The notes under the pieces: generated by a model
What the model was told of the DNA's origin: nothing
Database searches by the model: none
The model's input: the letters and a program-made list of their open reading frames with translations, nothing else
Assembly: GCF_014648315.1 (NCBI RefSeq)
Contig: NZ_BMQW01000002.1
Coordinates: forward strand, 496,001-560,000
DNA length: 64,000 bases
From: Shewanella ulleungensis
Lineage (GTDB): Bacteria > Pseudomonadota > Gammaproteobacteria > Enterobacterales > Shewanellaceae
Reading direction: 5' to 3'
Shown here: positions 1 to 9,938 of the stretch, in pieces
How positions within the stretch are numbered: the first letter of the stretch is position 1
Layout: each line of letters starts with the position of its first letter
Program-made: the position numbers and the translations under genes

Positions 1-1410
1 GTTACTAAAGTGGCTCACTTGCTGAGTGTCATTGTCTAGGTAGCTCAAACCATTAGAATGTGAAATCCATAAATTGTCTTTCTCGTCAGCTTTAACGTTC
101 CAAATATTACCTGTTAGCGCTTTATTGTTGTCTAAGATCAATGGCGACAAGCTGACAGTTTGTTTTTGGGTATCTATTTTATCAAGACCGCTATCATTGG
201 CTATCCAGGCATCGCCTTGTGACGTTATGCTGATTGCGTAAGTATTAGCTCCCGAAAGTTCAGAATCTATGGCTAAAGGTCTATAAATGCGGCTCGATTG
301 TTTCAGCGGGCTGTAATACGCAGCGCCTTGGCTAGTGGCAAACCAAACAAGCCCAGAAGAATCAATAAACACATCATCGACAAAATTACTCGCTAGGGTG
401 TGTTCATTAAATGCTTGCGCTTGAATCACTTCAAATTGGCCTGTATTAGCAGATAAGACTGCTGCGCCTTTATCGGTACTTATCCAAATACGGCTGTCAG
501 AATCAATGGCGATACTCGTGACATAATCACTTGGAATAGAGTGACTGTGATGCGTGCCAGTTGGCGTAGTTGCAGAATCTGTTTGTTTGCTGCTTTTTGT
601 ATATTGCTTATATGTACCTGAGTTGGGATTGAGGTGGATCAGTCCAAAATGCTGGGTTCCAAGCCAAAGTTGTCCATTGGCGTCAATCTCGCTTGCCAAA
701 ATATAATCATTAAATAAATCTTTAGTAGTTGCTGTTGATTGTGACGATGAAGCGACTTGCGGGTTAAATAAACGCAGGCTTTTTTGATCTGGCTCTAGAA
801 TGGCTAAACCATAATCGGTTCCGAGCCATAATCGTTGTTGTTTATCAGCAATGATGCTGTAAATCGAGGTTTCAATGGGAGTGCTTTGAGAATCTAGGTA
901 TAAAGGTATTGACGTAAATTGGCTCGCATTAGGCTGCTTTAATTGTAAACCACTGCCGGTACCGACCCATAAATTCTGCTTGGGATCTTGATACAGTTTC
1001 ATTATCCAATTGGTATTTTGGCTAAAGTGCTGTTGCGATAGCGGGAAGCTTATGACTTCATCATCAAGGTTGAGTTGATTTAAACCGTCCTCGGTGGCAA
1101 ACCAAATATTGCCTTGGCTGTCTTCGATAACATCGGTCACAAAATTATTAGAGATATGTGTTCTTGTGCCGGGAGAAAACTGAAAGTTAATAAACTCTTG
1201 GCCATCATACCGGCTTACGCCAGCATCAGTTGCAAACCACATAAACCCATTTTTCTGTTGGTAAATCATGGTCACTGTTGTTGAAGGGAGACCATCGGCA
1301 ACATTAAGGCGCTCGATTTGATATTGTTTACCGTTAGCATCTAAAACGAGTGTAAACGATAACAATAACCCTAAAAGGTAATTGGCTATTTTATGGCAAG
1401 GGGAAAACAT
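1..1410 (-). CDS. Two-component regulator propeller (Reg_prop) sensor, N-terminal part only
   Basis: The frame is open from the ATG at 1410 to the window edge (470 codons, no stop), so the C-terminus is missing. The N-terminus has a short hydrophobic segment (YLLGLLLSFTLVL) that fits a signal peptide or anchor. The rest is a series of repeats of the type D..G.lWfaT..Gl..l, for example GFMWFATDAGVSRYDG, GNIWFATEDGLNQL, QNLWVGTGSGLQL and GLVWFATSQGAAYY, typical of the periplasmic beta-propeller of hybrid sensor kinases and some diguanylate cyclases. In that family a Y_Y_Y domain, a membrane segment and a kinase or GGDEF output domain follow; here they would lie upstream of position 1, so the output cannot be told. 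It is not obviously in an operon with the NYN gene, whose stop is 120 bases upstream. Confidence 0.85.
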   Translation of the reverse strand, partial: MFSPCHKIANYLLGLLLSFTLVLDANGKQYQIERLNVADGLPSTTVTMIYQQKNGFMWFATDAGVSRYDGQEFINFQFSPGTRTHISNNFVTDVIEDSQGNIWFATEDGLNQLNLDDEVISFPLSQQHFSQNTNWIMKLYQDPKQNLWVGTGSGLQLKQPNASQFTSIPLYLDSQSTPIETSIYSIIADKQQRLWLGTDYGLAILEPDQKSLRLFNPQVASSSQSTATTKDLFNDYILASEIDANGQLWLGTQHFGLIHLNPNSGTYKQYTKSSKQTDSATTPTGTHHSHSIPSDYVTSIAIDSDSRIWISTDKGAAVLSANTGQFEVIQAQAFNEHTLASNFVDDVFIDSSGLVWFATSQGAAYYSPLKQSSRIYRPLAIDSELSGANTYAISITSQGDAWIANDSGLDKIDTQKQTVSLSPLILDNNKALTGNIWNVKADEKDNLWISHSNGLSYLDNDTQQVSHFSN

Positions 1411-1530
1411 GACATACCTTTTTATTGAGCGAGTATTGCTTAGTGTAAGCCGCTACACAACCATACCGGATGAAATATTGTAAAAAACTGTCGGTAAGTT
1501 GTATATGAAATGCTGCTAATGATCAAATCA

Positions 1531-2004
1531 TTAAAGCAATAATGTGCTGTCTATAGGGGTAAATTGCTGGCATTGGTCAATGAGCGATTTTGCGGTTAAT
1601 CGTTCGACACTAATAACATGGGTATAGCATTGTGTGTTTTGGTTGATTTTTTTGAGTAGCAAATCAAAATCACCGTCGCCCGAGAGTAAAATCACCTCAT
1701 CTACTTCTGGCGCAATCTCCAAGATATCAATGGTAATACCCACATCCCAATCACCTTTTGCTGAACCATCACTGCGCTGAATATAAGGCTTAGTTTTTAC
1801 GGTAAAGCCAATGTGTTTTAAGGCATCTTGAAATTTAATTTGACCGTCGTCAGCGGGGGCAATGGCATACGCAATGGCATGGGTTATGTCACCGCGCTTT
1901 GATAGTTGTTGGTATAATGCTCGGTAATTAAACGATCGGCTAAAGCCTTGTTTACAGGTGTAATAAATGTTTTGTACGTCTACAAATACCGCAAGATTAG
2001 TCAT
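1531..2004 (-). CDS. NYN domain protein (LabA/DUF88-like, putative RNase)
   Basis: A 157-residue protein with the layout of the NYN (PIN-like) domain. An N-terminal strand carries D9 and N12 (VFVDVQNIYY), a KGDWDVGI motif lies near residues 83-90, and LLSGDGDFDLLL near 106-117 gives the clustered acidic residues that bind metal in this fold. Family members are thought to cut RNA; the substrate here is unknown. An in-frame start at 2073 would add 23 residues and overlap the RND gene, but the ATG at 2004 is preceded by an AGGTG ribosome site and begins directly with the domain, so I use it. It lies 16 bases after the RND permease stop and may be co-transcribed with it. Confidence 0.85.
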   Translation of the reverse strand: MTNLAVFVDVQNIYYTCKQGFSRSFNYRALYQQLSKRGDITHAIAYAIAPADDGQIKFQDALKHIGFTVKTKPYIQRSDGSAKGDWDVGITIDILEIAPEVDEVILLSGDGDFDLLLKKINQNTQCYTHVISVERLTAKSLIDQCQQFTPIDSTLLL

Positions 2005-2020
2005 TATTACACCTGATTGA

Positions 2021-5000
2021 TTAAGGCTTTTGCGCTTCTTGAGCAGCAATAGCGTCATTAAGTTGCGCTTCAACGTACCCTGGAGAGTGAGTTGAGGCTG
2101 AGATTAAACGGTACATTGCGGGGATCACCAATAAGGTTACGAAGGTCGCAAATGCCATGCCGGAGAATATCACAGTTCCAACCGCAATTCGGCTTTCGCT
2201 ACCCGCACCCGTAGATATGATTAAGGGGATAGCACCAATCAAGGTAGTAAATGCAGTCATTAAGATTGGACGCAAACGGCGTGCAGAAGCATCGATAATA
2301 GCGGTATCAAGAGGTAAACCTCTATCGCGTAATTGGTTGGCAAATTCGACGATCAAAATACCGTTTTTTGTCACCATGCCGATAAGCATGATCATGCCAA
2401 TTTGACTGTAAATATTCATGCCTTGATTAGTGAGTGCTAGGCCGATAAATCCACCAAAAATGCCCATAGGCACAGTGAACATAACTACAGCTGGGTTAAT
2501 AAAACTTTCGAACTGTGCGGCTAAAACTAAATAGGCAATCAATAGTGCTAGACCAAATACCACTAACACACCAGATTGGTTTTCTTTAAAGTCTTTTGAT
2601 TCACCCGTGTAAGCAATCGAAATATCAGTAGGTAATAAGCTCACGGCACGTTGCTCTAAAAAGTCGAGTGCTTCGCCTAAGGTATAGCCTTCACCCAAAT
2701 TGGCTTTAATGGTAATCGACTTTTGTTTATTGGTGTGGCTTAAGCGTTGCGGCGAGGCGACTTCTTCAACATGAGTGACGGTGTCTAAGGTGATTAACTC
2801 ACCTTTGTCACTTCTGAAATAAATCTTACTGAGGTCTGTTACGCTGTTAAAACTGTTTTCGTCACCACGAAGGTAAACATCATATTCTTCACCGCGCTCA
2901 ATAAAGGTGGTTTCACTTCTGCCACCGAGCATGATTTCTAGTGTGGTTGATATTTCAGACACGCTAATGCCTAATTCTGCCGCACGTTGTTTATCGACGG
3001 TGACCACAAGTTCAGGTGTGGTTTCGGCATAATCTAAGTCTGCGCCCTCTAACATCGGGCTGGCATCAGCTTCTTGTTGCAGAATTTGCGCCCACTTAAA
3101 TAATTCGGGGTAATCTGAGCCGCCCAGAACAAACTGTACGGGTTCACTCGACTGGCCTCTAAAGCCTGGAAGCATTGGGCGTACCATGACATCTGGAATG
3201 TCTTTTAAGGTTTGACTGATTAATCCTAATGCTTGTTTTACATCTATATCGCGGTCAGCCCAATCTTCTAATTGAATAATCGCAAAGCCTGTTTGATCGC
3301 CAGCACGGCCACCAAAAGCTGGTGCTTCCACGCTAAATGATTTCACTACGCCTTGTCCTAAAAGCGGCATTAATCGACTTTCTACAATATCCATATTGGC
3401 GATCATACGGTTATAACTTGTGCCTTCAGCTCCTTTAATAAAAGCAAATAACACACCACGGTCTTCTTGAGGTGAAAGTTGTGAAGGCACTTGTAGCATC
3501 AATAAATAACTGCCGCCTATACAGGCTACAATAACAATAGGGGCGGCAATGCGCCAAGCTAATGCCCACGTTACCATGCGGCGATAGTTTGTTTCTAGGC
3601 GAGTAAAACCTTTATCAATCCATAGGTTAAAGCGATTTTTCTTTACATTAGCTTTGAGAAGCTTGCTACCCATCACTGGGGTAAGAGTGAGCGCGATCAA
3701 TGATGAGAAAATCACAGACATAGCCAGCATTACCGAAAACTCGGTAAAAAGCAGACCAACCATGCCATCCATAAAGGAAATTGGAAGAAAGACCATAACC
3801 AATACCAATGTGGTCGATATAACCGCAAAACCCACCTCACGTGTACCTTTATATGCGGCAAGTAATGGCTCTTCACCTTTTTCTATATGATGAAAGATGT
3901 TTTCTACTACCACAATGGCATCGTCAACCACTAAACCAATGGCAAGAATTAATGCCATTAAAGTGAGTAAATTAACTGAGTAGCCTAGGCTGTAAGCTGC
4001 CATAAAAGAGGCGATTAACGATACCGGTACCGTGACAGCTGGAATTAATGTAGCGCGAACTTGGCCTATAAAAATATACAATACCAGTACCACTAACAAG
4101 CCCGTAATTAACAAGGTGTTATAGACTTCGTTAATAGAGCGGTCGATAAACACGTTAGCATCATAATCGACGACAAGCTTAGTTCCGTCTGGTAAAAAGC
4201 CTTGTACTTTGTCGACTTCTTGCTGAACTAGCTTGGAAATCTCTAATGGGTTGGCATCTGACTGAGGCACAATGCCTAAGCTTAAATTAACAATACCATT
4301 GCTTTTGAAGGTTGAGTTTTCATTCTCTGCGCCAATAAAGACATTGGCGACATCTTTGAGATAAATAGGCGTACCATCTGAGGCTGTGTGTACCACTAAG
4401 TAATTAAAATCTTCAGGGCTGAAGTAGAGACGCTTGGTTCTCACAGACATTACCGTGGTGTCGTTACGCACTTCACCGCCAGGTGTTTCAAGGTTTTCGG
4501 TATTTAATGCACTAATAATGTCACTGGTTGTGACATTTCGGCCTGCCATTAACTGAGGCTTTAGTTGAACATACATGACCTTGTAAAGACCGCCAGAAAT
4601 ATTGACAGAGCTGACCCCAGTGATGAGACTAAATCGGTCTTCTAATACGCGCTGTGCATAGTCCGTTAATTGAGTACGGTCCATGTTCTCTGAGCTTAAA
4701 TTGACGTAGATTGAAGGTTCACCGGTGCCGTTATCTTTCGATACAATAGGGTCATCAGCCTCGTCTGGTAAACGGCGCTGAGCTTTGGCTACTGCATCAC
4801 GGACATCACTGACACCTTCGGTTAAATTCCAGCCTAATTCAAATTCAATTGAAATTCGCGACATGCCATTGCGGGTTGTTGAGGTTATCTCATCTATGCC
4901 ACTGATCCCCGTGAGTTCATCCTCAAGAGTTTTAGTGACCTTACTTTCCATAATGGTTGCCGATGCTCCGCTGTAGGTTGTCATAACCGTTACAACAGGA

Positions 5001-5125
5001 TTTTGTACATCAGGCATTTCTCTTACAGCAAGTTTAGAAAAAGACACCATACCAAATACGCAAAGCAATAAGCTCAGCACAATGGCTACAACAGGACGCT
5101 TAACAGCAGTATCACTAAGCCACAT
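2021..5125 (-). CDS. RND multidrug efflux permease (HAE-1/AcrB family)
   Basis: The 1034-residue length is typical of AcrB-type inner-membrane proton/drug antiporters. A first transmembrane helix lies near residues 10-28 after MWLSDTAVKRP. Large periplasmic loops follow TM1 and TM7. The TM4 motif GLVVDDAIVVVEN, near residue 400, carries the paired aspartates of the proton relay, and MVTKNGILIVEFANQLRDRG near the C-terminus contains the matching TM10 lysine. It would form a trimer coupled to the membrane-fusion protein encoded just upstream; no outer-membrane TolC-type gene is in the window. The start codon overlaps the stop of the adaptor gene by one base (TAATG), so translation is probably coupled. 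The transported compounds cannot be deduced. Confidence 0.95.
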   Translation of the reverse strand: MWLSDTAVKRPVVAIVLSLLLCVFGMVSFSKLAVREMPDVQNPVVTVMTTYSGASATIMESKVTKTLEDELTGISGIDEITSTTRNGMSRISIEFELGWNLTEGVSDVRDAVAKAQRRLPDEADDPIVSKDNGTGEPSIYVNLSSENMDRTQLTDYAQRVLEDRFSLITGVSSVNISGGLYKVMYVQLKPQLMAGRNVTTSDIISALNTENLETPGGEVRNDTTVMSVRTKRLYFSPEDFNYLVVHTASDGTPIYLKDVANVFIGAENENSTFKSNGIVNLSLGIVPQSDANPLEISKLVQQEVDKVQGFLPDGTKLVVDYDANVFIDRSINEVYNTLLITGLLVVLVLYIFIGQVRATLIPAVTVPVSLIASFMAAYSLGYSVNLLTLMALILAIGLVVDDAIVVVENIFHHIEKGEEPLLAAYKGTREVGFAVISTTLVLVMVFLPISFMDGMVGLLFTEFSVMLAMSVIFSSLIALTLTPVMGSKLLKANVKKNRFNLWIDKGFTRLETNYRRMVTWALAWRIAAPIVIVACIGGSYLLMLQVPSQLSPQEDRGVLFAFIKGAEGTSYNRMIANMDIVESRLMPLLGQGVVKSFSVEAPAFGGRAGDQTGFAIIQLEDWADRDIDVKQALGLISQTLKDIPDVMVRPMLPGFRGQSSEPVQFVLGGSDYPELFKWAQILQQEADASPMLEGADLDYAETTPELVVTVDKQRAAELGISVSEISTTLEIMLGGRSETTFIERGEEYDVYLRGDENSFNSVTDLSKIYFRSDKGELITLDTVTHVEEVASPQRLSHTNKQKSITIKANLGEGYTLGEALDFLEQRAVSLLPTDISIAYTGESKDFKENQSGVLVVFGLALLIAYLVLAAQFESFINPAVVMFTVPMGIFGGFIGLALTNQGMNIYSQIGMIMLIGMVTKNGILIVEFANQLRDRGLPLDTAIIDASARRLRPILMTAFTTLIGAIPLIISTGAGSESRIAVGTVIFSGMAFATFVTLLVIPAMYRLISASTHSPGYVEAQLNDAIAAQEAQKP

Positions 5126-6228
5126 TATTTACGCTCCTGTGTTGGAGCTATTTTAGCGTGAGTTTGGTTTGCTGTGTTTTGATGGGCAAGGTCGTTTACT
5201 TTAATACCATCGCGCATATTCACTAACCCTTGGACCACTATGTTGTCGCCAATATTTATCCCAGATTCAATCAGCACTTGATCTTTTATACGTGCGCCCA
5301 ACACCACCTCAGTGCGTTTAGCGATGTTATCTTGGTTGATAACATATACAAATCGTTTAGTGCCTGAGTATTCTAACGCTTGTACTGGAACGATAGGAGC
5401 TGAAACACTAGGGAAGGTTAATGTGGCAGACATCATCATGCCTGGTTTTAATTTGCCGTGTTGATTGTCAAATTGGCTACGAATGTTCAGGTTAAGTGTT
5501 TGTTCATTAACACGTGGGTCTATGGCAATAATATTACCGATAAATGTGTCTTTTGCCCATGCTCTGCTAATGGCATTGACTGGCATACCGGTACTTAACA
5601 GTGATAAGTAATGCTCAGGTACTTGTAAGTCTAATTGCAGTACCGACAAGTTGTCTAATGACAATAATTCTTCATTCATGCTGACCATTTTACCGCGGCT
5701 AAAGTTAATTAAACCTGTGTTGCCACTAAAAGGGGCCACTAGCGTGTGATAAGCCAAGTCTGTTTGCGCTGACTGCAAGCGGGCTAGGGCAATGTCGACA
5801 CTCGATTTTTGCGCTTCTATTTCAGTTTGAGTGATAGCATTAACATTAATTAGCTTTAAAAACTCGTTGAGTTTACGGACTTCATCTTTATGGTAAGCCT
5901 GAGCTTCTAAGACACTGGCTTTGGCTTTGCTGTCATCTAGGCTCAGTAAGACTTGGCCTTTGCTCACGTGCTGATTAGAGGTCACTGTAATAGTGTTGAT
6001 TTTGCCACCTACTTGAGGAGCAATCATGACTGAATCTGTTGCGGCTAATTTACCGATAAGCGTAATAGATTGAGATAAGTCATGCTGTTCAACACTTGCG
6101 GTTACTACCGGGACAACTTTCTCTACCCGTTGAGGTTTTGGTGCAGCTGTTGCACTGACACTTAATACGCTGGTGGTGAAAATTATCAAGGCGGTGGAAA
6201 GCGTATTTAAGCCATGCTTTATTATCAT
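5125..6228 (-). CDS. RND efflux periplasmic adaptor (membrane fusion protein)
   Basis: A 367-residue adaptor that bridges the RND pump to an outer-membrane channel. It starts with a signal peptide (hydrophobic core LSTALIIFTTSVLSVSATAA, likely cut after ATA-A). A lipoyl-like half motif follows (IAPQVGGKINTITVTSNQHV, then KGQVLLSLDD), then a helical hairpin (about residues 100-155), the second lipoyl half (VAPFSGNTGLINFSRGKMV), a beta-barrel (KLKPGMMMSATLTFP) and a C-terminal membrane-proximal domain. There is no lipobox, so it is probably held by the signal-anchor region or is soluble. No strong ribosome site precedes the ATG. A TATAAT box lies on the minus strand at 6297-6302. It is first in a two-gene operon with the permease. 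Confidence 0.93.
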   Translation of the reverse strand: MIIKHGLNTLSTALIIFTTSVLSVSATAAPKPQRVEKVVPVVTASVEQHDLSQSITLIGKLAATDSVMIAPQVGGKINTITVTSNQHVSKGQVLLSLDDSKAKASVLEAQAYHKDEVRKLNEFLKLINVNAITQTEIEAQKSSVDIALARLQSAQTDLAYHTLVAPFSGNTGLINFSRGKMVSMNEELLSLDNLSVLQLDLQVPEHYLSLLSTGMPVNAISRAWAKDTFIGNIIAIDPRVNEQTLNLNIRSQFDNQHGKLKPGMMMSATLTFPSVSAPIVPVQALEYSGTKRFVYVINQDNIAKRTEVVLGARIKDQVLIESGINIGDNIVVQGLVNMRDGIKVNDLAHQNTANQTHAKIAPTQERK

Positions 6229-6430
6229 TTTGGGACGTCTCTATAAACAATGCGCGGGGATCCGCAGGCTGTGAATTAGCATATGAACATATTGTAATTA
6301 TATTGGATAAAAATGAGCGTAAAGTAATGTAAAGCTTTTGGTTTGTTTGTAACAAGGCACTTTTGCAAATAATCATATACCGACGATGTCATTTCCAGCA
6401 GATAAGTTTTTACTATAAGCAATCCACAAA

Positions 6431-6456
6431 AAAGCCATATCGAGTGATATGGCTTT
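6431..6456 (-). terminator. Intrinsic terminator after the 6503-7753 gene
   Basis: An 11-bp perfect stem (AAAGCCATATC / GATATGGCTTT) with a 4-base loop, followed on the minus strand by TTTTGTG. It lies 47 bases past the stop of the coiled-coil protein gene and separates it from the efflux operon. Confidence 0.8.
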
Positions 6457-6502
6457 CAGTTTTACAAATGGGGCATCCCATCATCTTTTTAACACAACAT
6501 AA

Positions 6503-7753
6503 TTACTTTTCGATTGGCTCGTTGGTAAACTCAATGTTTTGCTTTTTCGTTGCCGGAGTCACGCCCATAAAGTATTCATAACCTTTATCGCTCGATGTTT
6601 TCTTAGCATCATCATCACTTAATTTAATGCTTGTTTGGTCTGAAAACAGCGTGTATTTCGCTTTAGGTTTTTGAGCTGCGGGTTGCTGTGCTGATTTTAC
6701 CGAAGGCTTAAGTATCCCTTTTGGTACTTCTGCAACCACAACAGAAGGTTTACTAACTGATTTTTTAGCTGTGGCCACGTTAGAGAACTTGTAATTAAAT
6801 ACGCCATTACCTTCAATGTTTTCCACGCTAGATTGGTCTTGGTTTTCGTAAGACGCTAAAATGCCGTGCTTACCTAATGGAATTTCGTGGAACAGTTTTT
6901 TACCAGTACCGATTTTAACACCGTTAACAAACCAATCAGCAGGAACGTTACTCACTAACGTGACCATTGCTGACTTTAACCCTAATTTTTCATTGAGCAT
7001 TTCGTCGATTTTATTGTTATAAGATGGCTTAAATTTCATTGCCACTTTGTAGTTTAAATCGCCTCTCATGTTCATGTTCGCGTCAATGACTTCATACGAC
7101 AGTAATACACTTTTATCGTTTAAGAATGGAGATTCATTACGCGTGTTGCTAAGAATACTGCTTTGTGATTCTTTTAAACAATCTGCAATCGTTTGGTACT
7201 TAGAGCATTCAGTTGAGCCATTGATGTTAACCGGAAGCGTACTGCTTGATTTTGATAAGTCAGCAATTAAACGGTTAGTTATGTCAGTTTTGAGTTTAAA
7301 TAATTGCTGACTTTTTGATGCCCGCTGTTTGTTGATTTGTTCGTATTCAGACAGAATTTCAACTTTTTCAGTTTCAAGACGTTTGCTGTCTTCTTCTGCT
7401 TTCACAGTTAATTCATCGACTAGAGTCACTGACTCTTCAATTTGCTTATACGTATCAGGCAGAGAGGTTTTAGTGCGAATTGCCTGTGGTAAACCATTAA
7501 TCAGTTCATCATAACGCTCTTGTTCTGATGCAATAGTCTTTTTTAGGCCTTCTACGTCGTAGGCTTTCTTATTAAGTTGAGAGAATTTGTCATTCACATT
7601 GATCAACAGGCTATCGATATCATATTCGGTTTCGATTTTGTTAAGTGTCTGTTTTTCTGAATTGGTGATGACTTCGAGTGCCGCAAACGAGTTGCTTGCG
7701 TATAAGCACAATAAAGCAAGGCTAATTGAACCGTATCTCACTGATCTCTCCAT
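6503..7753 (-). CDS. Unrecognised periplasmic coiled-coil protein with a PEGA-like segment
   Basis: A 416-residue protein that I cannot assign to a named family. It has a signal peptide (SISLALLCLYASNSFA-ALEV). A long charged helical region, residues about 30-165, is rich in E, K, Q and L and looks like a coiled coil. A segment near residues 260-310 (VTLVSNVPADWFVNGVKIGT, then EIPLGKHGILASYENQ) resembles a PEGA-type surface repeat. A proline/lysine/alanine-rich linker and a polar tail follow. It is probably periplasmic or envelope-attached, with no catalytic motif visible. It is transcribed alone, between the ettA terminator and its own terminator. The PEGA likeness is by eye only. Confidence 0.75.
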   Translation of the reverse strand: MERSVRYGSISLALLCLYASNSFAALEVITNSEKQTLNKIETEYDIDSLLINVNDKFSQLNKKAYDVEGLKKTIASEQERYDELINGLPQAIRTKTSLPDTYKQIEESVTLVDELTVKAEEDSKRLETEKVEILSEYEQINKQRASKSQQLFKLKTDITNRLIADLSKSSSTLPVNINGSTECSKYQTIADCLKESQSSILSNTRNESPFLNDKSVLLSYEVIDANMNMRGDLNYKVAMKFKPSYNNKIDEMLNEKLGLKSAMVTLVSNVPADWFVNGVKIGTGKKLFHEIPLGKHGILASYENQDQSSVENIEGNGVFNYKFSNVATAKKSVSKPSVVVAEVPKGILKPSVKSAQQPAAQKPKAKYTLFSDQTSIKLSDDDAKKTSSDKGYEYFMGVTPATKKQNIEFTNEPIEK

Positions 7754-7982
7754 AATATTTCTCTACAAGCTGGAACCATCGACACTCTGTAATGCGCTGA
7801 GTGTAATCAGCAAAGAGCAAAATAATCCGTTAATAATTTATAATACTGAAGTTATTTTGGCTTTACAAACAGATTGTGGTGCATTGCTCACAATAAATTG
7901 ACAAAATTTTGACACTTCTAGATGTTGAGGTGAGTTTATAGTGAAAACAAGCAAATATAAACGTAAATCAGCCTGATAAAGC

Positions 7983-8008
7983 AAAACAGAGACCGAAGCC
8001 TCTGTTTT
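7983..8008 (-). terminator. Intrinsic terminator of ettA with a UUCG tetraloop
   Basis: Read on the minus strand this is an 11-bp stem (one G-U pair) closed by a stable C(UUCG)G tetraloop, with its 3' arm ending in TTTT. It starts 12 bases after the ettA stop codon. Confidence 0.8.
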
Positions 8009-8020
8009 AATATGTAAACG

Positions 8021-9688
8021 CTACTTGCTTATGCGCTTGTATTTTAACCGGTGTGGTTCAACCACATCAGTACCCAATGTTTCTTTTAGCCAGGTAGAGT
8101 ATTCAGTATAGTTACCTTCATAGAAGTTCACTTTACCTTCATCACGGTAATCAAGGATATGAGTCGCAATACGGTCGAGGAACCAACGGTCATGCGAAAT
8201 AACCATGGCGCAACCTGGGAACTCCAATAACGCTTCTTCTAATGCGCGCAATGTTTCAACGTCTAAGTCGTTGGTCGGTTCGTCGAGTAACAATACGTTG
8301 CCGCCTGCTTGCAGTAGCTTCGCTAAGTGAACACGGTTACGCTCGCCACCCGATAATGTGCCAATGATTTTTTGCTGATCGCCACCACGGAAGTTAAAAC
8401 GGCCAACATAGGCACGGCTTGGAATTTCAGTGTTGTTAATCCGCATGATGTCTAAACCGCCAGAAATCTCTTGCCATACGGTATTTTTATCATTCATTGA
8501 ATCACGGAACTGCTCAACTGACGCGATTTGAACTGACTCACCAACCGAGATAGAACCGCTATCTGGTTGTTCTGCACCCGATATCATTCTAAATAATGTT
8601 GATTTACCTGCACCGTTAGCACCAATAATGCCGACGATTGCCCCTTTAGGGACGGTAAATGTCAAATCGTCAATTAACACTCGATCACCATATGACTTGG
8701 TTAAATTAGTCACTTCGATGACCTTGTCGCCCAAGCGAGGTCCAGGTGGAATAAATAGTTCGTTAGTTTCGTTACGCTTTTGGTAATCGTTGGTATTCAA
8801 TTCTTCAAAGCGAGCCATACGGGCTTTGCCTTTTGATTGGCGACCTTTAGCACCTTGGCGCACCCATTCTAATTCTTTAGCAATGGTTTTCTGGCGAGCA
8901 CTTTCAGTTGATGACTCTTGCTGTAAACGGGCATCTTTTTGCTCTAGCCATGATGAATAGTTACCTTCCCATGGAATACCTTCACCGCGGTCAAGTTCTA
9001 AAATCCAGCCAGCAGCATTATCTAAGAAGTAACGGTCATGGGTAATCGCCACAACGGTGCCGTTATATTCTTGTAAAAAGTGCTCTAACCATGCCACTGA
9101 CTCAGCATCTAAGTGGTTGGTTGGTTCGTCAAGTAATAGCATTTCTGGTTTTTCAAGCAACAAGCGGCAAATCGCCACTCGGCGACGTTCACCACCAGAA
9201 AGCACTTCAATTTTTGCATCCCATTCTGGTAAGCGTAATGCATTTGCTGCACGTTCAAGAATGCGGTCAAGGTTATGAGCATCTTGTGATTGAATAATCG
9301 CTTCTAATTCACCTTGCTCTTTTGCAAGTGCATCAAAGTCTGCATCAGGTTCAGCATAGGCGGCATACACTTCATCTAAACGGGTTAACGCATTTTTAGC
9401 TTCACTTACTGCTTCTTCTATGGCTTCGCGCACGGTCTGCTGCTCATTTAAGCGCGGCTCTTGCGGCAAATAACCAATTTTAAGCCCCGGCATTGGGCGT
9501 GCTTCACCCTCAATTTCTGTATCTATACCGGCCATGATGCGTAATAGAGTAGATTTACCAGAACCGTTTAAGCCAAGTACGCCAATTTTAGCGCCTGGGA
9601 AAAAGCTTAACGAAATGTCTTTTAAAATTTGCTTTTTAGGTGGAACAATCTTGCCCACACGAAGCATGCTGTATACAAATTGAGCCAT
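8021..9688 (-). CDS. ettA: Energy-dependent translational throttle protein EttA (ABC-F)
   Basis: A 555-residue cytosolic ABC-F ATPase with two nucleotide-binding domains and no membrane segments. Walker A motifs are GLNGSGKST (residues 39-47) and GANGAGKST (near 357). Signature motifs are LSGGERRRVAICRLLLEKP and LSGGERNRVHLAKLLQAGG, each followed by LLLDEPTNHLD or LLLDEPTNDLD. The N-terminus MAQFVYSMLRVGKIVPPKK and the length are those of EttA (formerly YjjK), which binds the ribosomal E site and gates the first steps of elongation according to the ATP/ADP ratio. It is a single-gene unit divergent from glyA, with its own terminator. Confidence 0.97.
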   Translation of the reverse strand: MAQFVYSMLRVGKIVPPKKQILKDISLSFFPGAKIGVLGLNGSGKSTLLRIMAGIDTEIEGEARPMPGLKIGYLPQEPRLNEQQTVREAIEEAVSEAKNALTRLDEVYAAYAEPDADFDALAKEQGELEAIIQSQDAHNLDRILERAANALRLPEWDAKIEVLSGGERRRVAICRLLLEKPEMLLLDEPTNHLDAESVAWLEHFLQEYNGTVVAITHDRYFLDNAAGWILELDRGEGIPWEGNYSSWLEQKDARLQQESSTESARQKTIAKELEWVRQGAKGRQSKGKARMARFEELNTNDYQKRNETNELFIPPGPRLGDKVIEVTNLTKSYGDRVLIDDLTFTVPKGAIVGIIGANGAGKSTLFRMISGAEQPDSGSISVGESVQIASVEQFRDSMNDKNTVWQEISGGLDIMRINNTEIPSRAYVGRFNFRGGDQQKIIGTLSGGERNRVHLAKLLQAGGNVLLLDEPTNDLDVETLRALEEALLEFPGCAMVISHDRWFLDRIATHILDYRDEGKVNFYEGNYTEYSTWLKETLGTDVVEPHRLKYKRISK

Positions 9689-9938
9689 GTTTATTCTGTC
9701 TAGTTGTCAACAAAGATGGCGATAATTCTACTGTATTCTTTGCGTAACTCAACAGGGGATTAGTGGAATTAATTTTACACTGCATCCAGGGAAATCAAAT
9801 GTCAGCTGGGAGGACGAACTTGAATCGTTTTGTATTCAGAACACAGTGAATTTCATGTTGTTTGTACTGTGAATGATCATCGTTGCAGAGTAGAATACCG
9901 CGCAACCCTACTATATAGAAATTGATGTTGGAGCTACC

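Noticed and set aside
7587..7901. A 104-codon plus-strand ORF over the start of the coiled-coil gene
   Set aside because: It overlaps the signal peptide region of a better-supported gene on the other strand and has no recognisable features.
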